Shown one piece after another: positions 1 through 6,322 of a stretch of 64,000 nt of DNA (positions within the stretch are counted from its first letter, which is position 1; every line of letters starts with the position of its first letter). The stretch is from Clostridia bacterium (GTDB taxonomy: Bacteria; Bacillota; Clostridia; Christensenellales; Borkfalkiaceae), in assembly GCA_017463105.1 (NCBI GenBank), contig JAFTPU010000012.1, positions 93,022-157,021 of the forward strand, written 5' to 3'. The translations under genes and the position numbers were made by a program. The notes under the pieces are model-generated. The model was not told the DNA's origin and searched no databases. It saw only the letters and a program-made list of their open reading frames with translations.

Positions 1-974
1 ATTTTTTCCCGTGCCTGTAAAGGTATCGGGATTTTTTTATACTCTATTTTTCCGCCCTTCCGCTTGGCGTTGCGTGCAATTAAGAAATCGCCTTCAAAAT
101 GCACCTCGTTTACCTCGCACGGGCGCAAGCCAAAATAAAGCATTAAGAGAAACGTTCGTTTATAAGCCGAAAATTCGGGCAAATTCAAACGATTATGTAA
201 ACGGTCGAGTTCTTCCCCGTTCAATGCCCTTCTTTCGCTTTGTCGCCCCGCTTTTTTGAACGGTATCAACGTTACGGGATTATACGTCGTCACGCCGCTT
301 GCGATCGCATACTTGAATATCGAATTGAGCACCGTGCGGAGATCCTCGTATAAACGCTCTTGGTCGGCATCAAGAATTTTGTCGATATCGATCGTGCGGA
401 TCTTCAATATCGGAATATCGCCCAAAGGCTCGCGCAGATAGCGCCTGTAATAACTTTCGTAATTCCGATGCGTTCGCTCGTTGATCTTGCCTTTCTTGTA
501 TGCAAGCCATTCGCTCGCGATCTCGTGAAATAAGTTTTGCCCGCTGGGAACAATACGGACTTGATATTTGTCGATATTCTCGGGCTTCGTTGCTTCGAGA
601 AATTTTCGTTTTGCTTCTTTGATATCCGTGGAAGATACTTCGATCTTGTATCCGTTCCGACGGTATCGGATTTCGTAAAGAAAAGTTCTTTTACCGCTTT
701 GTCTTTTGATGATACGGGCAACAAGCCCGTTTGCTATAAATTCTTTTTTAAAAGTTTTTGCCATATCAGCGACCTCTTCTTGTGTAAATTTGATAGTCGC
801 TGTTACTGATTTTTCTTGGAGTGTACAGGGATTGTACGCTCTTTTTTCTTGCTCTATTACCCGCTCTATGAGCTTCCCAAATTCGCCCGATAGGCTAATG
901 ATTTCGCGCTTGCTTGCGCTCATCATAAGCTTAGAAGTAAGTAGAGTTAGTTCATCCGACAGTTTGTTTTTCAT
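1..974 (-). CDS. int: Tyrosine-type phage integrase, C-terminus cut by window edge
   Basis: A site-specific tyrosine recombinase that would integrate and excise the prophage. The frame is open from the ATG at 974 to the window edge, about 324 codons. The start follows GAGGTG; an internal ATG at 764 is the alternative. Residues about 95-130 look like the arm-binding domain, 148-195 the SAM-like core-binding domain, and FGLRPCE near residue 284 carries the first catalytic Arg. A basic Lys/Gly-rich hairpin follows. The HxxR and Tyr motifs lie outside the window. It reads outward toward the expected attL, which matches the attR-like site at 32101. Family assignment is firm; completeness cannot be judged. 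Confidence 0.93.
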   Translation of the reverse strand, partial: MKNKLSDELTLLTSKLMMSASKREIISLSGEFGKLIERVIEQEKRAYNPCTLQEKSVTATIKFTQEEVADMAKTFKKEFIANGLVARIIKRQSGKRTFLYEIRYRRNGYKIEVSSTDIKEAKRKFLEATKPENIDKYQVRIVPSGQNLFHEIASEWLAYKKGKINERTHRNYESYYRRYLREPLGDIPILKIRTIDIDKILDADQERLYEDLRTVLNSIFKYAIASGVTTYNPVTLIPFKKAGRQSERRALNGEELDRLHNRLNLPEFSAYKRTFLLMLYFGLRPCEVNEVHFEGDFLIARNAKRKGGKIEYKKIPIPLQAREK

Positions 975-998
975 AATATACACCTCATCATATGTTTT

Positions 999-1032
999 CG
1001 ATAAAATAATTTATCGTAATGAGAGTATATCA
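999..1032 (-). promoter_or_regulatory. Probable integrase promoter with overlapping palindrome
   Basis: On the minus strand TGATATACT (1024-1032) is an extended -10 box with no good -35. A palindrome with CGATAAA and TTTATCG arms (999-1016) sits at the expected transcription start, as an operator would. Confidence 0.5.
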
Positions 1033-1093
1033 GAATTTTTTTGGCGAAAATTGTAATATATTGTAGTAAATTAAGGAATTTTGTTAAAAAAAA

Positions 1094-1684
1094 TTAGTTT
1101 GCGTCGAGGTATGTCAAAACAATTGTTTTGATTGCGTGAGCAGCTTTTTCGCCTTTTTCATCTTTAATCGCACGGTATGCGTCAAGCAATTCTATTTCAT
1201 CGGCAGAAAGCTGTTCCTTGTATTCGGGTATGACGCCTGTGGCTTTTTCCTCGTCCGTCCATTTTATAGTAGGTTTGATGCCAGAGGAAAAAACGAGGGC
1301 TTCTAAGGAAACTTTATTAAACGAATTATCCGCAATTTTTCTTAAATCCACAAATGTAGGTTGTGTTTGTCTATCTATGATTTTTTTCAATTCCTCAACG
1401 TCAATAGCGCAAGCCTTGGCAAATTCTTCTAAACTACGTTGCCCGCGTGCATAATTGATTAAATCGCTTAATTTTAAGTTCGGAAAATTTTGTTGACTCA
1501 AATGCCCTAAAAGATAATCTGTTGAGACGTTGAAAATAGTTGCTAACTTACATAGCGTGTTATGATCGGCTTCGCGTTCGTTTTGCTCGTATCGCTGATA
1601 GGCTTGGGGAGTACAACCAAGTATCCTTGCAACGTCAGCTTGCGTAAGACCGCTTAATTTTCTGATGTTTTTTAAGTTGTTCAT
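1094..1684 (-). CDS. XRE-family CI-like phage repressor
   Basis: Lysogeny repressor candidate of 196 aa. Residues 5-58 form a helix-turn-helix of the HTH_3 type (LTQADVARILGCTPQAYQRYE), followed by the common end FNVSTDYLLG. The rest is helical and lacks the Ser/Lys dyad of LexA-type autocleaving repressors, so induction would need another route, such as an antirepressor. The start ATG follows AAGGAGA. It is transcribed toward the integrase and away from a region with three 17-bp operators, which it probably binds. The exact role is inferred from position. Confidence 0.85.
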   Translation of the reverse strand: MNNLKNIRKLSGLTQADVARILGCTPQAYQRYEQNEREADHNTLCKLATIFNVSTDYLLGHLSQQNFPNLKLSDLINYARGQRSLEEFAKACAIDVEELKKIIDRQTQPTFVDLRKIADNSFNKVSLEALVFSSGIKPTIKWTDEEKATGVIPEYKEQLSADEIELLDAYRAIKDEKGEKAAHAIKTIVLTYLDAN

Positions 1685-1706
1685 TGCTTTTCTCCTTTTT
1701 TTATTG

Positions 1707-1735
1707 ATTATAAGCTAAAAAATAAAAAAAGTCAA
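1707..1735 (-). promoter_or_regulatory. Promoter of the prophage repressor
   Basis: Minus-strand TTGACT (1730-1735), 17-bp spacer, TATAAT (1707-1712). Transcription would start near 1700, about 16 nt before the repressor ATG. Operator 1 lies just upstream of the -35, where a bound repressor could touch polymerase. Confidence 0.8.
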
Positions 1736-1741
1736 AAAAAA

Positions 1742-1819
1742 TACACCGAAATGGTAAAAAACGCTTGACAACGCACCAAAACGGTGTTATACTGATATCG
1801 AAAACACCGAAATGGTGTT
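1742..1819. promoter_or_regulatory. Three-operator array of the lysogeny switch
   Basis: Three 17-bp sites share the palindromic pattern AACACCGAAATGGTGTT: 1742-1758 (right arm degenerate), 1772-1788 and 1803-1819 (perfect arms). Start-to-start spacing is 30 and 31 bp, about three helical turns. Site 2 lies between the -35 and -10 of the rightward promoter and site 3 just after its start, so binding should shut that promoter. Confidence 0.82.
1765..1793 (+). promoter_or_regulatory. Rightward early (lytic) prophage promoter
   Basis: TTGACA (1765-1770), 17-bp spacer, TATACT (1788-1793), close to the sigma-A consensus. Start expected near 1800. The transcript first runs antisense across the exonuclease gene and then reaches the early genes from 2831. 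Confidence 0.82.
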
Positions 1820-1834
1820 TTATAAAAACAAAAC

Positions 1835-2737
1835 TTATTCAATCAAGGCGATAAAATCCTTTTCGGTAAGAAGTTCTATGCTTTGCCCAAGCGCGATAAG
1901 TTCTTGTGCCTTTTTATATTTGGACGTTGCAGAATCGCATCCGACGACGAGGATATTCGTTTTTCTTGTGACGGAGTTTGCGAGTATACCTCCGCGATTG
2001 ACAATCAATTGTAAAGCAGATACGCGGTTTATGGAAAGTTTCCCCGTGATAACACAAACTTTGCCGTAAAAAGGGTGGTTTTCGTCAAATTCGGTAACGG
2101 TGGGGAGAATATCGGCGGGCTTACCTGCAAAGCGTTGGTCGGGATAAAAAACGCTGATATTTCTGTCGAGTGCAGTATGCCAAATACAATCGTATAAAGC
2201 CTTCGTGGTTTGACAGTCCGCTTCGGCTCTATGGGCGGGAACAGGCAAACCCAAGACCTCGGCAAGATATCCCAGCTTATGACAGCTATATTCACGGAAA
2301 ACTTTTCGTGAAAGCGTAAGAGTATCCATATAGTCGTTTAAAAAAGGCTCGTTAAATAATTTGGCGGTATTTTCGGTAATAAACCGCAAGTCAAAGGTTA
2401 CGTTATGTCCGATAATTACATCGTCGCCGACAAAGGCAAGGAAATTCTTTAAAACCTCTTCAAGCGAGGGCGCAAGAGCCACCATATCGTCCGTAATCCC
2501 CGTCAGTTTTTGAATATGTTTGGGAATCGGGGCGGCGGTTTTTATAAGCGACGAAAAAGTATCGCAAATTTGATTATTGCGGACGCGCAAGGCGGTAATT
2601 TCCAACAAAATATCGTCTTCGGGAGAGAAGCCCGTAGTTTCAATGTCTACTACGCAATAGTCAAATAAAATTTCGCAAAGCGGGTTGCCGTAGCAGGGTT
2701 GTTCGCGTTCGATGGGGTTGTAAATAGCAATTTCCAT
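1835..2737 (-). CDS. DnaQ-like DEDDh 3'-5' exonuclease with C-terminal BRCT domain
   Basis: Predicted 3'-5' exonuclease of the DNA polymerase III epsilon superfamily, 300 aa. All DEDDh residues can be placed: D31/E33 in DIETTG, D116 in HNVTFDLRF, H169 and D174 in AHRAEAD. Residues about 225-300 form a BRCT-like domain (FYGKVCVITGKL and later NILVVG), as in some bacterial exonuclease-BRCT proteins and DNA ligase. The start ATG follows GGAG. It lies between the early promoter and the first early gene but on the opposite strand, so it may be a moron-type cargo gene. Its substrate is unknown. Confidence 0.9.
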   Translation of the reverse strand: MEIAIYNPIEREQPCYGNPLCEILFDYCVVDIETTGFSPEDDILLEITALRVRNNQICDTFSSLIKTAAPIPKHIQKLTGITDDMVALAPSLEEVLKNFLAFVGDDVIIGHNVTFDLRFITENTAKLFNEPFLNDYMDTLTLSRKVFREYSCHKLGYLAEVLGLPVPAHRAEADCQTTKALYDCIWHTALDRNISVFYPDQRFAGKPADILPTVTEFDENHPFYGKVCVITGKLSINRVSALQLIVNRGGILANSVTRKTNILVVGCDSATSKYKKAQELIALGQSIELLTEKDFIALIE

Positions 2738-2800
2738 AGATAAAGCTCCGTTGTTTGATAATTCATTTTATCATACGAAGAAATAAAAATCAAATAAAAA

Positions 2801-2816
2801 TTGCAGTCAACTGCAA
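2801..2816. repeat. Dispersed palindrome, copy 1
   Basis: TTGCAGTCAACTGCAA, arms TTGCAGT and ACTGCAA around CA, followed by an A run. It lies intergenically, just before the ribosome binding site of the gene at 2831. Same motif at 7585, 10999, 20678 and 29725. Confidence 0.75.
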
Positions 2817-2830
2817 AAAGGAGGTAAATA

Positions 2831-3043
2831 GTGACGTTTAAGGAATTGTTAAAGAAAAAGGATATCCACGGCGCGCAGCTTGCACGGAAAATAGGCTGTT
2901 CGAGAGCTTCTATATCCGCTTGGACTTTGGGTAAAAGTACACCGAGCTTGGCATATTGCCGATTGATTGCTACGGCATTGGGGATTTCCGTAAACGAGGT
3001 TGTCAATTGTTTTGTAAAAGATGAAAATAGCATTAAAAAGTAA
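2831..3043 (+). CDS. Small XRE helix-turn-helix protein, Cro-like position
   Basis: A 70-aa protein that is almost entirely one helix-turn-helix (GAQLARKIGCSRASISAWTLGKS, then LGISVNEVV). The GTG start is chosen because AAGGAGG precedes it at 7 nt. As the first rightward gene after the early promoter it could be a Cro-type regulator or a regulator of the DGR genes that follow. Its operator is not evident. Confidence 0.75.
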   Translation: MTFKELLKKKDIHGAQLARKIGCSRASISAWTLGKSTPSLAYCRLIATALGISVNEVVNCFVKDENSIKK

Positions 3044-3092
3044 ACTCCGTTGTCGCCAAACCAACCAAAATACAATTTAAAGGAGAATAAAA

Positions 3093-3701
3093 ATGAAAAA
3101 CTATATATGTATCAATGGCATAAAAACAGAGCTCACGGATGATCAGATGAAGCTGCTTGAAATTTTGAACGAGCCTGTCGCAACGTTAAGTGCCGACGGG
3201 GCGATTGCAAAAATTGGGAAATACGAGTTTATCGTGTTGAAGAATGATAAAACGCTTGGCACGGTAGAGTTGCTTTTGAAGAATACGCTCGGTGACGATA
3301 CCGTATTCGGCGATACTTGTGATTTTAAAACGAGCAAGGTAAAAGGTATTCTCGACACTTTTGCAAAGCAGGTCGAAGAGATTGTCGGGGAGGACAATCT
3401 GCTTGCGCACAATGTTGATTTAACGGCGTTAGACGGTCTGAAAGATTACGGGAGCGTAGAAACGAAAATGTCCTTGCTTACGCTTGCACAATATCAAGAA
3501 TACATAGAAATCCTTGACCGTGATATATTAGGCGCTTGGTGGTGGTTGGCTACGCCGTGGAGTACGCCTAAACACAATTACGAAAAAGTGGTATTATGCG
3601 TTTCGCCGCGCGGTTATGTTTACTTCAATTTCAGTGACTACGGCGGGGACGGCGTTCGTCCGTTTTGTGTCTTAAAATCTAATATCTTTGTATCTAAATA
3701 A
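3093..3701 (+). CDS. DGR target protein 1, C-type-lectin-like fold (DUF6273-like)
   Basis: Variable protein of the retroelement, 202 aa. Residues about 35-150 resemble the DUF6273/formylglycine-generating-enzyme-like C-type lectin fold, ending in the WWWLATP motif (149-155). The variable repeat covers residues about 169-191, starting at CVSPRG and ending at GVRPF, 11 residues from the C-terminus. There is no signal peptide or membrane segment, so it is cytoplasmic or a virion component by default. Start ATG follows AAAGGAG. A paralogous target follows 15 nt downstream. The ligand is unknown; display-type binding is the known role of such targets in other phages. Confidence 0.9.
   Translation: MKNYICINGIKTELTDDQMKLLEILNEPVATLSADGAIAKIGKYEFIVLKNDKTLGTVELLLKNTLGDDTVFGDTCDFKTSKVKGILDTFAKQVEEIVGEDNLLAHNVDLTALDGLKDYGSVETKMSLLTLAQYQEYIEILDRDILGAWWWLATPWSTPKHNYEKVVLCVSPRGYVYFNFSDYGGDGVRPFCVLKSNIFVSK
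3597..3665 (+). repeat. DGR variable repeat 1 (VR1)
   Basis: Aligned to the template core at 4680-4719, VR1 core 3615-3654 differs at 14 positions and every one is an adenine in the template. Flanks TGCGTTTCGCCGCGCGGT and GGCGTTCGTCCGT are unchanged. Product residues across the core read YVYFNFSDYGGDG. Confidence 0.93.
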
Positions 3702-3716
3702 AAGGAGAAAATAAAA

Positions 3717-4259
3717 ATGGAAAACAAAAAAAATCTAATGAAAGTAGGTGTCGGCGAGGTGTTCAATATCGCAGGGTTTGATTTTATCAAATTTTACGAC
3801 GAAAACGGAAATACGGTAGCGGTGGCGAAAGACAGTTGGTTTAGCTCTGTGTTTGGGGATAACAACAATTTTGCGAAAAGTAAGCCTTTGAAACGGTTAG
3901 TAAAAGAATACCTCCCGAAAATCGAGGCGGCAATAGGCGCGGAGAATATCGTGGCGCACGAGGTAGATTTGCTTTCTATGGACGGTTCGGATAAATGGGG
4001 AAAAGTAAATTGTAAAATAAGTATTCCCACGTTTGATTTTTACCGAAAGAACGTAAAAGTCTTTGATAAGCATAAACTCGATAGTTGGTGGTGGCTTGCA
4101 ACACCTGATACAACCACTGACCATTACAACCACGATTATTGGGTTTCTTGCGTTTCGCCGCGCGGTCATGTACGCAACTATTACAGTCGCAGCAGCGATT
4201 GCGGCGTTCGTCCGTTTGTAATTTTTGTATCTTCTATCTCTGTATCTTGTGAGGAATAA
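3717..4259 (+). CDS. DGR target protein 2, C-type-lectin-like fold
   Basis: Second variable protein, 180 aa, paralogous to its upstream neighbour in the middle and C-terminal parts (for example IVAHEVDLLSMDG against LLAHNVDLTALDG, and WWWLATP at 124-130). Its N-terminus is shorter and different. The variable repeat spans residues about 144-167 (CVSPRG to GVRPF), followed by a Ser-rich tail. No export signal is visible. Start ATG follows AAAAGGAG. Tandem targets under one template mean each can be rewritten independently. Confidence 0.9.
   Translation: MENKKNLMKVGVGEVFNIAGFDFIKFYDENGNTVAVAKDSWFSSVFGDNNNFAKSKPLKRLVKEYLPKIEAAIGAENIVAHEVDLLSMDGSDKWGKVNCKISIPTFDFYRKNVKVFDKHKLDSWWWLATPDTTTDHYNHDYWVSCVSPRGHVRNYYSRSSDCGVRPFVIFVSSISVSCEE
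4146..4216 (+). repeat. DGR variable repeat 2 (VR2)
   Basis: VR2 core 4167-4206 differs from the template core at 12 positions, all template adenines, giving HVRNYYSRSSDCG. Five positions (core 1, 7, 16, 22 and 29) are changed in both VR1 and VR2; the rest differ between the two, indicating independent rewriting. Confidence 0.93.
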
Positions 4260-4262
4260 AGT

Positions 4263-4631
4263 ATGGCTGACACGGATTTGAAAGTGATAGTAAAGGCAAA
4301 AGAGCTTGCCGTACATACGTTCAAATTAACGTCGAATTGTAACAGATACCCAAAGAAATTTCGGCATTCTCTTGTCGATAAAATGCAAATAAAAAGCCTT
4401 GATATTTATACGACGCTGTTTGAAGCAAACAGGATAAATAATCAATCGCATAAAAGTGCAAGGCTTGAAATGATAACGAGAGCGATAGCATATTGCGACG
4501 AATTACTATTCTTCATTGAGTTGTCTATGAATTTAGAGTTATTAACGGACAAATCGGCGGGCTATTGGACGAAAATGGTTTCCGACGTGAAGTATATGTC
4601 TATCGCTTGGAGAACGAAAGAAAAACAGTAA
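4263..4631 (+). CDS. avd: Avd-like accessory variability determinant
   Basis: A 122-aa all-helical protein fitting the four-helix-bundle Avd family of DGRs: helices about 8-25, 35-58, 64-90 and 96-118, with basic stretches. In characterised DGRs Avd forms a pentamer that binds the reverse transcriptase and template RNA and is needed for mutagenic retrohoming. Start ATG follows GAGGAATAAAGT, 3 nt after the target-2 stop. Target, avd, template, RT is the classic order of phage BPP-1. The assignment rests on context, length and helicity. Confidence 0.82.
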   Translation: MADTDLKVIVKAKELAVHTFKLTSNCNRYPKKFRHSLVDKMQIKSLDIYTTLFEANRINNQSHKSARLEMITRAIAYCDELLFFIELSMNLELLTDKSAGYWTKMVSDVKYMSIAWRTKEKQ

Positions 4632-4638
4632 TTTAAAC

Positions 4639-4799
4639 AGGTTGTGCGTTGTATTTTCTCTTGCGTTTCGCCGCGCGGTAATGTAAACAACAATAACAGT
4701 AACAACAACGAAAACGGCGTTCGTCCGTATTGGTGTAATGTTCGACAGAGTAGGCAACAGCCGAAATCAATACACACACAACAAAAGAACGCACAACCT
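4639..4799 (+). ncRNA. Probable DGR template RNA domain closed by a 12-bp inverted repeat
   Basis: AGGTTGTGCGTT (4639-4650) and AACGCACAACCT (4788-4799) are perfect inverted repeats that bracket the template repeat and about 55 nt of spacer. Transcribed, they would form a closing stem with the template in the loop, comparable in position to the structured spacer required for cDNA priming in BPP-1. The RNA ends are not known; the stem is directly visible. Confidence 0.65.
4659..4731 (+). repeat. DGR template repeat (TR)
   Basis: Invariant donor sequence, rich in AAC/AAT codons across 4680-4719 so that adenine mutagenesis reaches many amino acids. It shares both flanks with VR1 and VR2. The 3' GC-rich GGCGTTCGTCCGT is the counterpart of the initiation-of-mutagenic-homing region. 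Homology fades after about 4731. Confidence 0.93.
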
Positions 4800-4832
4800 T
4801 TCCGAAAGGATAAACAAAAAGGATTATGTTGT

Positions 4833-5906
4833 ATGACCGACTTTGAAAAGGTGATAGATTTTCAAAATATGTATAAAGCATACCGAAAATCACGGGCGGG
4901 TAAAGGCTTTAAGACAAGCTCGGCAAAATTCAATTTAATGGCTTTGGACGGAATAAACACCCTTATAGAGCAGTTAAAGAATAAGACTTATAAAATATCG
5001 GCTTATAACGAATTTAAGGTTTACGAGCCGAAAGAGCGCGTTATACAAACGACCTCGTTTAAAGATAAGGTCGTACAGCATAGTCTATGTGATAACGTTA
5101 TTCTACCAAGGTTGCAAAGCGTATTTCTTTACGATAATTGCGCGGGGCAAAAGGGGAAAGGTACGTTATTCGGGCTTGATAGATTAAGCGATCAGATGAA
5201 AGCTTTTTATGAAAGCTACGGTTTCGACGGCTATATTCTGAAATGTGATATTTCAAAATTTTTCTATAACATATCCCATAGGCAATTAAAGGATATCGTC
5301 AACTATTATTTTTCGTACGATAAAGATATTTGTTGGCTTTGTAATTTGTTTATAGACAGCACCGAGGGAAAAGGCATACCGCTCGGAAATCAAATAAACC
5401 AAGGCTTTGCTCTGCTTTATTTGGACGGTATGGATAAGCTGATAAAGTACGAGTTAAAAATAGAATTTTACGGGCGGTATATGGACGATTTCTATTTGAT
5501 ACACTGGGATAAAGAGTATCTAAAACATTGTCTTGGTGTAATAGCTGCGTTTTTGGAAACCTTGGATTTAACACTGAACGGAAAAACACAAATATTCCCG
5601 TTTAAAAACGGCGTAAATTATCTCGGCTTCCATACATACATAACGCCGACGGGCAAGGTTATCCGTAGGCTGAAAAATCAAAATAAGCGGAACGCACAAA
5701 AAAGATTTCTGCGAATAGCAAAGCTTGTTGCAAAAGGCAATCTGACGAAAGAGAAGTTTTATGCTTCTTATAATGCGTGGAAAAATCATATATCACACGG
5801 AAATTGCTATAATCTATCAAAATCAATAGATAAGAAAATCAAAAGCTGTTTAGGCGAAGGAGAAAATCAAAATGCGAAAACAACAAAAAAGAACGGCGTT
5901 TGCTGA
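4833..5906 (+). CDS. DGR reverse transcriptase
   Basis: RNA-directed DNA polymerase of 357 aa that would copy the template with adenine-directed errors. Motifs: KCDISKFFYNI with D139, GIPLGNQINQ at 181-190, and the catalytic YMDD at 216-219, followed by VNYLGFHTY. The GNxxxxQ motif replaces the QGxxxSP of most retroelement RTs and is typical of DGR enzymes, although here INQ stands where TSQ is usual. ATG 4833 is preferred, with AAAGGA upstream. The frame is open back to a GTG at 4644 through the template repeat, so a longer form cannot be excluded. Confidence 0.94.
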   Translation: MTDFEKVIDFQNMYKAYRKSRAGKGFKTSSAKFNLMALDGINTLIEQLKNKTYKISAYNEFKVYEPKERVIQTTSFKDKVVQHSLCDNVILPRLQSVFLYDNCAGQKGKGTLFGLDRLSDQMKAFYESYGFDGYILKCDISKFFYNISHRQLKDIVNYYFSYDKDICWLCNLFIDSTEGKGIPLGNQINQGFALLYLDGMDKLIKYELKIEFYGRYMDDFYLIHWDKEYLKHCLGVIAAFLETLDLTLNGKTQIFPFKNGVNYLGFHTYITPTGKVIRRLKNQNKRNAQKRFLRIAKLVAKGNLTKEKFYASYNAWKNHISHGNCYNLSKSIDKKIKSCLGEGENQNAKTTKKNGVC

Positions 5907-6096
5907 TTTATTGCGGTCGCGTAATATCAACGCGCGCAAGCTTGGGGAATTGCTCGGGTATAAGGATAAATCCCGTACTACCGTCTATAAATGGGTTTAC
6001 GGAAAAGGGGAGCCGAATGCGGCTACGATGTTGAGATTGATGGAAATACTTGACGTGTCGGCAGAAGAAATTTTACGCGTTTTTGCGGGCGAATGA
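5872..6096 (+). CDS. Small XRE-like helix-turn-helix protein
   Basis: A 74-aa basic protein with one helix-turn-helix (NARKLGELLGYKDKSRTTVY, then MEILDVSAEEIL). It overlaps the end of the RT gene by 35 nt and has GGAG upstream, which suggests translational coupling. It may be a regulator of the DGR or early operon, or a DNA-binding accessory to replication. No target site is visible. Confidence 0.75.
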   Translation: MRKQQKRTAFADLLRSRNINARKLGELLGYKDKSRTTVYKWVYGKGEPNAATMLRLMEILDVSAEEILRVFAGE

Positions 6097-6112
6097 AGGG
6101 GGCAGGTACGAG

Positions 6113-6322
6113 ATGAACAAGATAACGATACCGCAATGGTTAAGAAACGAGAAACCTGATGAGGCACATTTTTTAGAGATTATCAACGTGGCGTTGGAAG
6201 ATATGCCAGGGATCTCGCTTGCGGACTTTGCAAAAACGATTCACGACGTACTTTACGAGGAGTCTATGGAACGGCTGAAACGGGCAGAGGCAAGGCAGTT
6301 TAGAAACGGAGAACAAAAATGA
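6113..6322 (+). CDS. Hypothetical early phage protein, 69 aa
   Basis: Acidic, helical protein (MNKITIPQW to GEQK) with no recognised domain. ATG 6113 is preferred over an upstream start because it sits after a GGGGGCAGG purine tract and outside the previous gene. It overlaps the replication initiator by 4 nt and is probably co-translated with it. Confidence 0.6.
   Translation: MNKITIPQWLRNEKPDEAHFLEIINVALEDMPGISLADFAKTIHDVLYEESMERLKRAEARQFRNGEQK

Noticed and set aside
1812-2069. 85-codon plus-strand frame after the early promoter
   Set aside because: No ribosome binding site, starts inside operator 3 and is the complement of the BRCT region of the exonuclease.
4542-4893. Three minus-strand frames of 71-86 codons across the template repeat
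   Set aside because: They arise from antisense of the AAC-rich template and neighbouring genes; no start context.
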